From Pedococcus_A sp963730585 (GTDB lineage Bacteria > Actinomycetota > Actinomycetes > Actinomycetales > Dermatophilaceae), in contig CAVSSL010000011.1 of NCBI GenBank assembly GCA_963730585.1, positions 930,001 through 994,000 of the forward strand: a stretch of 64,000 bases of DNA, given 5' to 3'. A program made the position numbers and the translations under genes. A model generated the notes under the pieces. It was given only the letters and a program-made list of their open reading frames with translations, made no database searches and was not told the origin of the DNA. Shown piece by piece: positions 1-8,615 of this stretch (positions are counted from its first letter, which is position 1; each line of letters starts with the position of its first letter).

Positions 1-811
1 CGGGCACGGCCACCACGGCGAGGTCGACGTGGTCGGGCACCTCGCTCACCCGCGCGTGGGCGGCGAGGCCGAGCACCTCCATCGCCTCGTTGTTCACGGC
101 GTAGACGGCGCCGTTGAAGCCGGCGCCCAGGATGTTGGCCAGGATCTGGTGGCCGATCGAGTCGGCGCGGCGGCTCGCCCCGATGACGGCGATGGTGTCG
201 GGGAAGAGCACCGCGCGCATGCTGACCGCCTCGGCGCGGTGCTCGCGGGAGAGCCGCACCGCCTCGGAGCGCTCGGTCGGCCTGATCTCGAAGCGGATCG
301 AGACGATGCCGTCCTCGAAGTGGCGCTCGACCTCGTAGCCGGCGTCGCTGAAGACGGAGAGCATCTTGCGGTTCTGCGGCAGCACCTCGGCGACGAACTC
401 GGTGATGCCGGCCTCCTGCGCGATCGTCGCGAGGTGCTCGAGCATGACCGACCCCACACCGCGGCCCTGGAACTGGTCGGAGATGTTGAAGGCCACCTCC
501 GCGCTGTTCCGGGTCACCCGGTCGTAGCGGCCGATGCCGACGATCTCGTCACGCACGGTGGCCACCAGGGCGACGCGGTCGACGTAGTCGACGTTGGTGA
601 AGCGCTTGACGTCACGGTCGCTCAGCTGCCGCAGGGGCGCGAAGAACCGCATGTAGATCGACTCTTCCGACTGGCGCCCGTGGAAGCGGCGGATCCGGTC
701 GGCGTCGGCCGGGGTGATCGGCCGGACGTGGGCGACGGAGCCGTCGCGGAGCACGACGTCGGCCTCCCACTGCACGGGGTAGCCAGGCGGGAGCGTGGCG
801 ACGTCCGTCAT
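1..811 (-). CDS. Pat-type GNAT acetyltransferase / ADP-forming acyl-CoA synthetase fusion (partial, 3' end missing)
   Basis: Only the N-terminal 270 residues lie in the window; the gene runs off the left edge. Residues 1-190 form a GNAT fold: a MRFF motif near residue 50 and an acetyl-CoA loop NISDQFQGRGVGSVML around residues 105-120. A Rossmann CoA-binding domain follows, beginning IAVIGASRRADSIGHQIL near residue 195. This order matches actinobacterial protein lysine acetyltransferases fused to an ADP-forming acetate-CoA ligase, which acetylate acyl-CoA synthetases; the ligase and ATP-grasp parts would lie outside. No Shine-Dalgarno is visible. A CATCCT hexamer ends 7 nt before the ATG, so a leaderless mRNA is likely. 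Confidence 0.85.
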   Translation of the reverse strand, partial: MTDVATLPPGYPVQWEADVVLRDGSVAHVRPITPADADRIRRFHGRQSEESIYMRFFAPLRQLSDRDVKRFTNVDYVDRVALVATVRDEIVGIGRYDRVTRNSAEVAFNISDQFQGRGVGSVMLEHLATIAQEAGITEFVAEVLPQNRKMLSVFSDAGYEVERHFEDGIVSIRFEIRPTERSEAVRLSREHRAEAVSMRAVLFPDTIAVIGASRRADSIGHQILANILGAGFNGAVYAVNNEAMEVLGLAAHARVSEVPDHVDLAVVAVP

Positions 812-818
812 GGCGCCA

Positions 819-824
819 AGGATG
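819..824 (-). promoter_or_regulatory. Candidate -10 hexamer CATCCT of a leaderless promoter
   Basis: Reading on the minus strand, CATCCT is followed by 7 nt and then the ATG at 811. The spacing is the same as for many other genes here (see findings). The match to TANNNT is imperfect. Confidence 0.4.
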
Positions 825-853
825 TCATGCCGGGCAGACGCGCCGGTGGAGCG

Positions 854-864
854 CCGGTATGCCG
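854..864 (+). repeat. GTATGCC element (CCGGTATGCCG)
   Basis: Intergenic copy between two divergent genes. It has the extended form CCGGTATGCCGCGC. See the finding on the repeated GTATGCC/GGCATAC element. Confidence 0.6.
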
Positions 865-941
865 CGCGCCCGACCCTCCGTCGTCACGCCCGGGGACCTT
901 GGCCTCTGCCCGGCCCGTCATCGGCACCCCAGCATGGGGAC

Positions 942-1853
942 GTGAGGTCGTGGGGGTCTGCCGCGGCAGCGGCTGCGCTGCTGGTGCTGGCCGCGTGCAG
1001 CGGGCAGGGGCCGGACGGCGGGGCCGGGACCTCTCCCCCGACGTCGTCCCCCGCGTCGCCCACCGCGTCGTCCACCGCAGCCTCGCCGTCGTCCACCACC
1101 AGGCCGTCGACCCCGAGCACGTCGCCGCGACCGGCGACCCCCCGCCCGACCGCGACCTCCCGCCCCACGGCCAGCCCTCGCCCGACCGCGAGCCCCCGTC
1201 CGACGTCGACCTCGTCGCTGCCCGCCTCGTTGCGGGGGCGGGTGGTGACGGCCGTGCCGACCTCCCGCCGTGTCGTCGCCCTGACCTTCGACGGCGGGGC
1301 GGGCAGCCAGGGGGCCGCGTCGATCCTGGCGACCCTGCGCGCGCACGGCGTCCCCGCGTCGTTCTTCGTGACCGGCACCTTCGCCACCGGCAACCCCGGG
1401 GTCGTCCGGCAGATGGCAGCCGTCGGGCCCGTCGGCAACCACACCTGGAGCCACCCCGACCTCACGACCCTGGGTGACAGCACCATCCGGCAACAGCTCT
1501 CCAGCACCCGCGCGGCCATCCTGGGGGCGGACGGCGGGGACCCGCGGCCGTTCTTCCGGTTCCCCTTCGGCGCCCACGACACCCGCACCCTGCGGGTCGT
1601 CAACGACGAGGGGTACGCCGCCATCGGCTGGACCACCGACTCGCTCGGGTGGAAGGGCACCTCGGGTGGCATGACCGTCGACAAGGTCGTCTCCCGCGTG
1701 CTGGCGGGGCGCACCCCCGGACAGGTGGTGCTCATGCACGTGGGCGCCAACCCCGATGACGGCAGCACCCTCGACGCCGACGCCCTGTCGCGAGTGATCG
1801 CCGGGTACCGGCAGGCGGGCTACGGCTTCACCACCCTGGAGGCCCTGCCGTGA
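942..1853 (+). CDS. NodB-type polysaccharide deacetylase lipoprotein
   Basis: A 303-residue exported carbohydrate esterase 4 protein, probably acting on peptidoglycan or another wall glycan. The chosen GTG gives a lipoprotein signal, VRSWGS plus an Ala/Leu stretch, ending in the lipobox LAAC with Cys19. A long Ser/Thr/Pro-rich linker (about residues 25-90) follows. The NodB domain has motif 1 TFDGGA, motif 2 NHTWSH, motif 3 RFPFGAHD, a WTTDSLGW segment and LMHVG. In motif 1 the second Asp, usually a metal ligand, is Gly; this is seen in other family members but bears on metal binding. An in-frame upstream ATG at 795 would overlap the divergent gene and spoil the signal peptide. Confidence 0.85.
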   Translation: MRSWGSAAAAAALLVLAACSGQGPDGGAGTSPPTSSPASPTASSTAASPSSTTRPSTPSTSPRPATPRPTATSRPTASPRPTASPRPTSTSSLPASLRGRVVTAVPTSRRVVALTFDGGAGSQGAASILATLRAHGVPASFFVTGTFATGNPGVVRQMAAVGPVGNHTWSHPDLTTLGDSTIRQQLSSTRAAILGADGGDPRPFFRFPFGAHDTRTLRVVNDEGYAAIGWTTDSLGWKGTSGGMTVDKVVSRVLAGRTPGQVVLMHVGANPDDGSTLDADALSRVIAGYRQAGYGFTTLEALP

Positions 1854-1897
1854 GCGTCGCCCGGGCCACCGCGAGCCCCTGAGAGGAGAATGACGCC

Positions 1898-2521
1898 GTG
1901 GAGTTCAGCGAAGTGGTGCGGCGCCGGCGGATGGTCCGGCGCTTCGACCCCGACCGGCCCATCGACCACAACACCGTGCGGAAGGTCCTGGCCGCCGCGC
2001 TGCGCGCCCCGAGCGCCGGCCACACCCAGGGATGGGACTTCGTCGTCCTGGACACGCCCGAGGCACGACAGCACTTCTGGGCCGCCACGGCCGACCGCGA
2101 GCCGGACGCCTGGCTGCTCGGCGTGAGCGCGGCCCCCACCCTCATCGTCTGCTGCTCCAACCCGGAGGCCTACCTCGACCGCTACGCCGAGCCCGACAAG
2201 GGGTGGACCGACCGTGACCCGGAGCGCTGGCCGATCCCGTACTGGGACGTCGACACGGGCATGGCGGCCCTGCTGATGCTCCTGTCGGCCGTCGACCAGG
2301 GCATCGGCGCCCTCTTCTTCGGGGTGCCCGCCGGCACCCACGACGAGGTCCGGCGTGCCCTCGGCCTACCTCCGTCCCACCGCGTCGTGGGCGTGGTCGC
2401 CCTCGGCCACGAGGCGCGGCGGGTCTCCAGCCCCAGCCTCCGGCGCGGCCGGCGGACCTTCGAGCAGGCCGTGCACTGGGGCACTTACGGCGAGTCGGCT
2501 CCGGGCCTCCACGAGGCGTAG
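1898..2521 (+). CDS. Nitroreductase family FMN oxidoreductase
   Basis: A 207-residue cytosolic nitroreductase-fold flavoprotein. The N-terminus RRRRMVRRFDPDRP matches the FMN phosphate-binding start of the family, and LRAPSAGHTQGWDFVV is the conserved second segment. Family members use NAD(P)H to reduce nitro compounds, quinones or related substrates; the substrate here cannot be read. GTG start with a strong GAGAGGAGA Shine-Dalgarno 8 nt upstream. It lies 44 nt behind the deacetylase and just ahead of parC, with no obvious functional link to either. Confidence 0.85.
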   Translation: MEFSEVVRRRRMVRRFDPDRPIDHNTVRKVLAAALRAPSAGHTQGWDFVVLDTPEARQHFWAATADREPDAWLLGVSAAPTLIVCCSNPEAYLDRYAEPDKGWTDRDPERWPIPYWDVDTGMAALLMLLSAVDQGIGALFFGVPAGTHDEVRRALGLPPSHRVVGVVALGHEARRVSSPSLRRGRRTFEQAVHWGTYGESAPGLHEA

Positions 2522-2571
2522 GTGAAGATGGGGTGTTCGACCCCACCCCTGCCGCAGGAGACGCACCACGC

Positions 2572-5043
2572 ATGGCCCGCCGCACGACCGCCACCAAGGA
2601 CGCCGGAGACAGCGCGGACTACGCCGAGAAGATCGTCGACATCGACGTCGAGGAGGAGATGCAGGGGGCGTTCCTCGAGTACGCCTACTCGGTCATCTAC
2701 TCCCGCGCGCTGCCCGACGCCCGTGACGGCCTCAAGCCGGTGCAGCGCCGGATCCTCTACTCGATGGCCGAGATGGGCCTGCGCCCCGAGCGGGGACACG
2801 TGAAGTCCTCCCGCGTCGTCGGCGACGTCATGGGCAAGTACCACCCGCACGGTGACGGGGCGATCTACGACGCCCTGGTGCGCATGGCCCAGCCGTTCAC
2901 CATGCGGCTGCCGCTGGTCGACGGCCACGGCAACTTCGGCTCCCTCGACGACGGCCCCGCGGCCAGCCGGTACACCGAGGCCCGCCTCGCGCCGGCCGCC
3001 CTGCTGATGACCGCCAGTCTCGACGAGGACACGGTCGGCTTCATCCCCAACTACGACGACCAGCTGCTCCAGCCCGAGGTGCTGCCCGCGGCCTTCCCGA
3101 ACCTGCTCGTCAACGGCGCCAGCGGCATCGCCGTCGGCATGGCCACCAACATGGCCCCGCACAACCTCGTCGAGGTGATCGGCGCCGCCCGGCACCTCAT
3201 CGCCAACCCCAGCTGCTCGCTCGACGACCTGATGAAGTTCGTGCCCGGCCCGGACCTGCCGCAGGGCGGCAAGATCGTCGGCCTCGACGGCATCCGCGAC
3301 GCCTACCTCACCGGCCGCGGCTCCTTCCGGACCCGGGCCACCACCCGGATCGAGAAGATCACGCCCCGCAAGATGGGCATCGTCGTCACCGAGCTGCCCT
3401 ACCTCGTCGGCCCCGAGAAGGTCATCGAGAAGATCAAGGACAACGTCCAGTCCAAGAAGCTCCAGGGCATCTCGGACGTCAAGGACCTCACCGACCGCAA
3501 GCACGGCCTGCGCCTGGTCATCGAGGTCAAGAACGGGTTCAACCCCGAGGCGGTCCTCGAGCAGCTGTACAAGCTGACGCCGATGGAGGACAACTTCGCC
3601 ATCAACAACGTCACGCTCGTCGACGGCCAGCCCCGCACGCTGGGCCTGAAGGAGCTGCTGCGGGTCTACGTCGACTTCCGCACCGACGTGGTGCGCCGGC
3701 GCAGCGAGTTCCGCCTGGGCAAGCGCAAGGACCGCCTGCACCTCGTCGAGGGCCTGCTCATCGCGATCCTCGACATCGACGAGGTCATCCAGGTCATCCG
3801 CACCTCCGACGACGCCGGCACCGCCAAGGCCCGCCTCATCGACGTCTTCGACCTCTCCGACCCCCAGGCGACCTACATCCTCGACCTGCAGCTGCGCCGC
3901 CTGACCAAGTTCTCGCGCATCGAGCTCGAGAACGAGAAGAGCGAGCTCGAGCGCCAGATCGAGGAGCTCGAGGCGATCCTCGGCGACGAGAAGCTGCTCC
4001 TGAAGATGGTCTCGAGCGAGCTGGCCGACGTGGCCAAGGCCCACGGCACGCCGCGCCGCACCGTGCTGCTCGAGTCGGCCGGCAGCCCGGTCAGCGCCGC
4101 CACCCCGCTCGAGGTGGCCGACGACCCGTGCTGGGTGCTGCTGTCCTCCACCGGCCTCATGGCGCGCACCACCAGCGCCGACCCCATCCCCGCCGAGGGC
4201 AGCCGGAGCAAGCACGACGTCATCGTCGGCGCCGTGCGCACCACCGCCCGCGGCGAGGTCGGCCTCGTCACCTCCCGCGGCCGGCTGGTGCGCCTCTCCG
4301 CGCTCGAGCTGCCGACCCTGCCGCCCACCAACGGCTCCCCCAGCCTCTCCGGCGGGGCGCCGCTGGCCGCCTACGTCGACCTGCCCGCCGGCGAGGAGCC
4401 GCTCACGATCGTCTCCCTCGACCCCGACGCGGGCGGGTTCGCCCTCGGCACGGCCGCGGGCGTCGTCAAGCGGGTCACCGCCGACTACCCGGGGCGCACC
4501 GACTTCGAGGTCATCTCGCTCAAGGACGGCGACAGCGTGGTCGGCGCGGTCCAGCTGCGCACCGGCAGCGCAGATCCCGTCGAGGACCTCGTCTTCATCA
4601 CCAGCGACGCCCAGCTGCTGCGGTTCCCCGCCGGCGCCGTCCGGCCACAGGGCCGCGCCGGCGGCGGCATCGCCGGCATCAAGCTGGCCGCGGGCCAGCG
4701 CGTGGCCTTCTTCGGCGCGGTCGACCCCGGCGCCGACGCCGTCGTCGTCACCTCCTCCGGCTCCTCCGGGGCGCTGCCGGGCACCGAGGCCGGCTCGCTC
4801 AAGGTGACGCCGTATGCCGAGTACCCCACCAAGGGCCGCGCCACCAGCGGGGTGCGCTGCCACCGCTTCCTCAAGGGCGAGGACACCCTCGTGCTCGCCT
4901 GGGCCGGCGCGACGCCGGCCCGCGCCGCCGGAGCCAACGGGGTGGCCCTCGAGCTCCCGGCACCGACCGGCAGGCGCGACGGCTCCGGCATCCCGGCAGC
5001 GGCTGCCATCGCCCGGATCGCCGGCCCGGTGCCCGAGGCGTGA
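2572..5043 (+). CDS. parC: DNA topoisomerase IV subunit A (ParC/GyrA-like)
   Basis: An 823-residue type IIA topoisomerase breakage-reunion subunit, pairing with ParE (14103-16256) to decatenate chromosomes. The winged-helix segment KYHPHGDGAIYDALVRMAQP and the catalytic ASRYTEARL (Tyr134) are intact. The C-terminal half (from about residue 490) is a beta-pinwheel. It lacks the QRRGGKG GyrA box, which favours ParC over gyrase A. At the position equivalent to E. coli GyrA Ser83 there is Gly96. The ATG at 2572 has GCAGGAG upstream. The stop overlaps the next start (GTGA). In many bacteria parC and parE are adjacent; here they are 9 kb apart and on opposite strands. Confidence 0.93.
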   Translation: MARRTTATKDAGDSADYAEKIVDIDVEEEMQGAFLEYAYSVIYSRALPDARDGLKPVQRRILYSMAEMGLRPERGHVKSSRVVGDVMGKYHPHGDGAIYDALVRMAQPFTMRLPLVDGHGNFGSLDDGPAASRYTEARLAPAALLMTASLDEDTVGFIPNYDDQLLQPEVLPAAFPNLLVNGASGIAVGMATNMAPHNLVEVIGAARHLIANPSCSLDDLMKFVPGPDLPQGGKIVGLDGIRDAYLTGRGSFRTRATTRIEKITPRKMGIVVTELPYLVGPEKVIEKIKDNVQSKKLQGISDVKDLTDRKHGLRLVIEVKNGFNPEAVLEQLYKLTPMEDNFAINNVTLVDGQPRTLGLKELLRVYVDFRTDVVRRRSEFRLGKRKDRLHLVEGLLIAILDIDEVIQVIRTSDDAGTAKARLIDVFDLSDPQATYILDLQLRRLTKFSRIELENEKSELERQIEELEAILGDEKLLLKMVSSELADVAKAHGTPRRTVLLESAGSPVSAATPLEVADDPCWVLLSSTGLMARTTSADPIPAEGSRSKHDVIVGAVRTTARGEVGLVTSRGRLVRLSALELPTLPPTNGSPSLSGGAPLAAYVDLPAGEEPLTIVSLDPDAGGFALGTAAGVVKRVTADYPGRTDFEVISLKDGDSVVGAVQLRTGSADPVEDLVFITSDAQLLRFPAGAVRPQGRAGGGIAGIKLAAGQRVAFFGAVDPGADAVVVTSSGSSGALPGTEAGSLKVTPYAEYPTKGRATSGVRCHRFLKGEDTLVLAWAGATPARAAGANGVALELPAPTGRRDGSGIPAAAAIARIAGPVPEA

Positions 5044-6023
5044 CCCTGCCGACCGACGGGGTCACGGCAGGGCACGGCACCAGCGCCCCTGACGCGTGCT
5101 CCGTCGGCTTCGACCGCTCGGCGCTGAGCGCCTTCGGCACCGCGGCGCGGGCGGGGTTCTGGCTGGCACTGGAACAGGAAGGCCCGTGGGGCCGGGTGGC
5201 GGCGACCGAGTCCCACCTGCCGCCGGAGACCGGCCGGTGGCTCGACGAGCAGTGCGCTGAGCGCGGTGGCCGCCTGCTGCTCCTGCGGCGACCGGGGCGC
5301 CACCCGGACCCGCACGGCACGGCCGGCCGCACGGCATACCTCGCCTTCTCCGGGGAGGATCCATGGCTGCTGGTGGTCCACGACGCGGGCCTCGACGCCC
5401 TGCGCGGCGTCGACCTCGATGCCCTGGCGCGCGGGGACCGGGCCGCGGTGCTGGCCAGCCTCCCTGCGGCGCAGCCCGCCGAACCGGTGCTCCTGGTCTG
5501 CACGAACGGCCGACGAGACGTGTGCTGCGCCCTGCGTGGTCGACCGGTGGCCCTGGAGGCCGCGGGGCTCGCGCCGGGGCGGGTCTGGGAGAGCTCGCAC
5601 ACCGGGGGGCACCGGTTCGCCCCCACCGCGGTGCTCCTGCCGCACGGAGTCGCGCTGGCGCGGCTCGACGGGACCCGCTGCGCCGACGTGCTGGCCGCGG
5701 CCGACGAGGGGCGGCTACCCGTGTGGGCGCTGGGCCCACGGCACGACCGGGGACGCAGCGCCCTGACCGGCCCGGCCCAGGCCGCCGAGTCCCACGTCCG
5801 TCACCGTGCCGGGGAGACCTCGCTCACTGCGCTGTCGACCCGCCCGCTCGCCGACGGCGGCGGCGGCGCCGACGAGGGTCGCGGAGAGCGCTGGGAGGTG
5901 AGCCACACCGACGGTCGGAGGTGGGTCGTCGGCGTGGAACGCGGGCCGGCGGGCGCCGTGCTCCCCGAATCATGCGGAAAGCCCGCAATACCGGCTCAGG
6001 AGTGGCATCTGAGCCTGTTGTGA
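5040..6023 (+). CDS. Sucrase/ferredoxin-like (Suc_Fer) thioredoxin-fold protein
   Basis: A 327-residue protein of the sucrase ferredoxin-like family, with a thioredoxin-like [2Fe-2S] ferredoxin fold. Diagnostic segments are CTNGRRDVCCALRG (clustered Cys, about residues 158-171) and WESSHTGGHRFAPTAVLLP (about 182-200). The biochemical role of the family is not established. The GTG start overlaps the parC stop by 4 nt, so the two are probably translationally coupled. It carries one GGCATACC element in frame as Ala(GCA)-Tyr(TAC). Confidence 0.8.
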   Translation: MTLPTDGVTAGHGTSAPDACSVGFDRSALSAFGTAARAGFWLALEQEGPWGRVAATESHLPPETGRWLDEQCAERGGRLLLLRRPGRHPDPHGTAGRTAYLAFSGEDPWLLVVHDAGLDALRGVDLDALARGDRAAVLASLPAAQPAEPVLLVCTNGRRDVCCALRGRPVALEAAGLAPGRVWESSHTGGHRFAPTAVLLPHGVALARLDGTRCADVLAAADEGRLPVWALGPRHDRGRSALTGPAQAAESHVRHRAGETSLTALSTRPLADGGGGADEGRGERWEVSHTDGRRWVVGVERGPAGAVLPESCGKPAIPAQEWHLSLL

Positions 6024-6038
6024 CGGCACCCGTTACAA
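6018..6038. promoter_or_regulatory. Imperfect inverted repeat ahead of the sugar ABC operon
   Basis: TTGTGACGG and CCGTTACAA (9-nt arms, one mismatch, 3-nt loop) straddle the stop codon of the preceding gene. An AT-richer ACAACAACGTTAT follows. Either a weak terminator or a regulator site. Confidence 0.35.
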
Positions 6039-6082
6039 CAACGTTATGGAAGAGCCGCTTTCCACGGATTGCGGCCCCGTGG

Positions 6083-6096
6083 TGAAAGCGTTTTTA
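6083..6096. promoter_or_regulatory. cre-like operator for a LacI-family regulator
   Basis: TGAAAGCGTTTTTA matches the LacI/CcpA-type operator consensus TGNAANCGNTTNCA at all fixed positions but one. It lies 70 nt before the start of the binding-protein gene. The LacI-type regulator encoded at the far end of the same gene set (9781-10791) is the likely ligand (inference). Confidence 0.65.
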
Positions 6097-6165
6097 TGGG
6101 CTCGGTTCACCTCAGTGCCGAGGCCATCCCGCCTCGGCCTGTCCGGGACAATATGGAGGCGGGAC

Positions 6166-7449
6166 ATGGCTCATCGCAGCACCACGCGCCGCGCACTCAC
6201 CGCACTGGTGGGGGTCGCGGCGCTTTCGTTCACGGCCGCTTGTGGCGGTGACGACAACTCCGGCAGCTCAGGTCAGTCGCAGGCGGGCGCCGATGCCCGC
6301 GGCCCGATCACGTTCGTGACGGGCAAGGACAACAGCGGCGTCTGGGCCCCGACCATCGAGAAGTGGAACAAGGCCCACCCGAACGAGAAGGTCACGCTCA
6401 AGGAGCAGTCCGACAACGCCGACCAGCAGCACGACGACATCGTGCAGCACATGCAGGCCAAGGACGCCAGCTACGACATCGTGACGGTCGACGTCATCTG
6501 GACGCCGGAGTTCGCCGCCAAGGGGTGGCTGGTCCCGCTCGAGGGGAAGTTCGCCCTCGACACCGGCAAGCTGCTGAAGGCACCGGTCGAGGCCGCGACC
6601 TACAACGGCAAGCTCTACGCCGCCCCGTTCGCCAGCGACGGCGCGATGCTCTACTACCGCAAGGACCTCGTCCCCAACCCGCCGAAGACGCTGGACGAGA
6701 TGTGGTCGATGTGTGACATCGCCAAGAAGAACGGCATGGACTGTTTCGCCGGCCAGTACGCCAAGTACGAGGGCCTGACCTGCAACGCCACCGAGGCGAT
6801 CAACACCTACGGCGGCAAGGTCGTCGACGACCAGGGCAAGGCCGCCGTCGACAGCCCTGAGTCGCGCAAGGGCCTGCAGATGCTCGCCGACCAGTACAAG
6901 AACGGCAACATCCCCAACCAGGCGATCACCTACCAGGAGGAGCAGGGCCGCCAGTCCTTCCAGGCGGGCAAGCTGCTGTTCCACCGCAACTGGCCGTACG
7001 TCTACAGCCTGGCCAGCACCGAGGCCTCCTCGAAGATCAAGGGCAAGTTCGCGGTCGCCCCGCTCCCGGGTGTCGACGGGCCGGGCGCCTCGACCCTCGG
7101 TGGCCACAGCGAGGCCATCAGCGTCTTCTCGAAGTACAAGGCGACGGCGTTCGACTTCCTCAAGTTCATCGAGGAGGACGAGCAGCAGAAGTTCTTCATG
7201 GAGAAGGGCTCGCTCGCCCCGGTCGTCGAGTCGATCTACACCGACCCCGAGCTGGTGAAGAAGGCTCCGTACCTGCCGACGCTGCTGACCTCGATCCAGA
7301 ACGCGGTCCCGCGTCCGGTCACCCCGTTCTACCCGTCCGTCACCAAGGCGATCCAGGACAACTCCTACGCCGCCATGAAGGGCGAGAAGACCGTGGACCA
7401 GGCCGTCAAGGACATGCAGAGCGCCATCCAGTCCGCCTCGCAGGGCTGA
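6166..7449 (+). CDS. Sugar ABC transporter substrate-binding lipoprotein
   Basis: A 427-residue family 1 solute-binding protein (MalE-like), tethered outside the membrane. The signal peptide (residues 1-25) ends in the lipobox FTAAC with Cys26, followed by a Gly/Ser/Asn-rich linker. The body has the features of maltose/trehalose/oligosaccharide binders: DIVTVDVIWTPEFAAKGWL and a late AVPRPVTPFYP segment. The ATG at 6166 is preceded by GGAGG. The next genes are its two permeases and a LacI regulator, so this is an inducible sugar importer. No ATPase is encoded here; a shared MsiK-type ATPase elsewhere is usual in actinobacteria. A nearby GH13 gene suggests an alpha-glucoside substrate (inference). 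Confidence 0.92.
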   Translation: MAHRSTTRRALTALVGVAALSFTAACGGDDNSGSSGQSQAGADARGPITFVTGKDNSGVWAPTIEKWNKAHPNEKVTLKEQSDNADQQHDDIVQHMQAKDASYDIVTVDVIWTPEFAAKGWLVPLEGKFALDTGKLLKAPVEAATYNGKLYAAPFASDGAMLYYRKDLVPNPPKTLDEMWSMCDIAKKNGMDCFAGQYAKYEGLTCNATEAINTYGGKVVDDQGKAAVDSPESRKGLQMLADQYKNGNIPNQAITYQEEQGRQSFQAGKLLFHRNWPYVYSLASTEASSKIKGKFAVAPLPGVDGPGASTLGGHSEAISVFSKYKATAFDFLKFIEEDEQQKFFMEKGSLAPVVESIYTDPELVKKAPYLPTLLTSIQNAVPRPVTPFYPSVTKAIQDNSYAAMKGEKTVDQAVKDMQSAIQSASQG

Positions 7450-7466
7450 GCCGCACGGCAACAGGT

Positions 7467-7499
7467 GTTGGGGGTTGTGGCACTGCCACAACCCCCAAC
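7467..7499 (+). terminator. Hairpin between binding-protein and permease genes
   Basis: Perfect 16-bp arms (GTTGGGGGTTGTGGCA and its complement) around a single base, starting 18 nt after the stop. There is no T-run. Its position between a binding protein and its permeases fits a partial terminator or mRNA-stabilising hairpin that keeps the binding protein in excess. Confidence 0.75.
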
Positions 7500-7551
7500 G
7501 CCCCTCCCCGCTCGTCATGACCGCATCGCCGGCCGAACCCAGGAGGCGTGA

Positions 7552-8613
7552 ATGAGCACCGCCACCCAGACCACACCCACGCAGTCCCGCAAGAGGTCCC
7601 CCAAGAGTCTCAACGCCGGCCAGGGCCGCCGGGGCGTGCTGCTCGTGGCGCCCACGCTCGTGCTGCTGGCCGTCGTCATCCTGTACCCGCTCGTGCGGGC
7701 CGTCATCATGTCCTTCCAGAAGGACTCCGGCCTCGACCCGGCCACCGGCATGTTCTCCGAGGGCGGTTTCGCAGGCCTCAGCAACTACCGGCACTGGCTC
7801 CTGCAGGAGTGCGCGGCCGCCGGCGGCGCCACCCAGCCCTGCCCGCCAGGCACGCTGGGCTCGCAGTTCTACGACGCCGTCTTCGTCACCCTGTTCTTCA
7901 CCGTCGCCACGGTGGTCTTCGAGATCGGCCTCGGCCTGTGGTTCGCGACCATCATGAACCGCACGTTCAAGGGCCGCGGCCTGGTGCGCGCGGCGATCCT
8001 CATCCCGTGGGCCATCCCGACGGCCGTCACCGCCAAGCTCTGGTTCTTCATCTTCGCCTACGAGGGAATCGCCAACAAGCTGCTCGGAGGCCTCGGCGTC
8101 GACCCGCTGCTGTGGACCGGCGACCAGTGGCCGGCCCGCTTCGCGGTCATCATCGCCGACGTCTGGAAGACCACCCCCTTCATGGCGCTGCTCATCCTGG
8201 CCGGCCTGCAGCTCATCAGCTCCGACGTCTACGAGGCGGCGCAGATCGACGGCGCATCCAAGTGGCAGACCTTCACGCGCATCACGCTGCCGCTGATCAA
8301 GGTGCCCCTCATGGTGGCAATCCTGTTCCGCACCCTCGACGTCCTGCGCATCTACGACCTGCCCGCCATCCTCACCAACGGTGGTGGCGGCAGTGGCCAC
8401 GCCACGACCACCTTGTCGATCCTCGTCATCAACCAGATCCGGGCCGGCTTCAACAGTGCCTCGGCGCTGTCGACCCTGGTCTTCCTGCTCATCGCCTTCG
8501 TGGCGTTCATCTTCGTGCGGTTCCTCGGGGCCGACGTCGTCCAGCGTCCGCCGGGCAAGCAGGCCAAGCGCCGCTGGTTCCGCCGCGAGCCCGTCACGGC
8601 AGAAGGGAAGTGA
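7552..8613 (+). CDS. Sugar ABC transporter permease (MalF-like)
   Basis: A 353-residue inner membrane permease with about six transmembrane segments. The ATPase-docking EAA loop reads EAAQIDGASKWQTFTRITLP (about residues 228-247). The first hydrophobic segment (residues 31-52) follows a basic N-terminal tail. The ATG has a close Shine-Dalgarno (GGAGGCG). It forms the heterodimeric channel with the next gene, whose start lies 2 nt after this stop. Confidence 0.93.
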   Translation: MSTATQTTPTQSRKRSPKSLNAGQGRRGVLLVAPTLVLLAVVILYPLVRAVIMSFQKDSGLDPATGMFSEGGFAGLSNYRHWLLQECAAAGGATQPCPPGTLGSQFYDAVFVTLFFTVATVVFEIGLGLWFATIMNRTFKGRGLVRAAILIPWAIPTAVTAKLWFFIFAYEGIANKLLGGLGVDPLLWTGDQWPARFAVIIADVWKTTPFMALLILAGLQLISSDVYEAAQIDGASKWQTFTRITLPLIKVPLMVAILFRTLDVLRIYDLPAILTNGGGGSGHATTTLSILVINQIRAGFNSASALSTLVFLLIAFVAFIFVRFLGADVVQRPPGKQAKRRWFRREPVTAEGK

Positions 8614-8615
8614 CC

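Noticed and set aside
2485..4863. 792-codon open frame antisense to parC
   Set aside because: Shadow frame; the plus strand encodes a complete topoisomerase subunit with catalytic Tyr.
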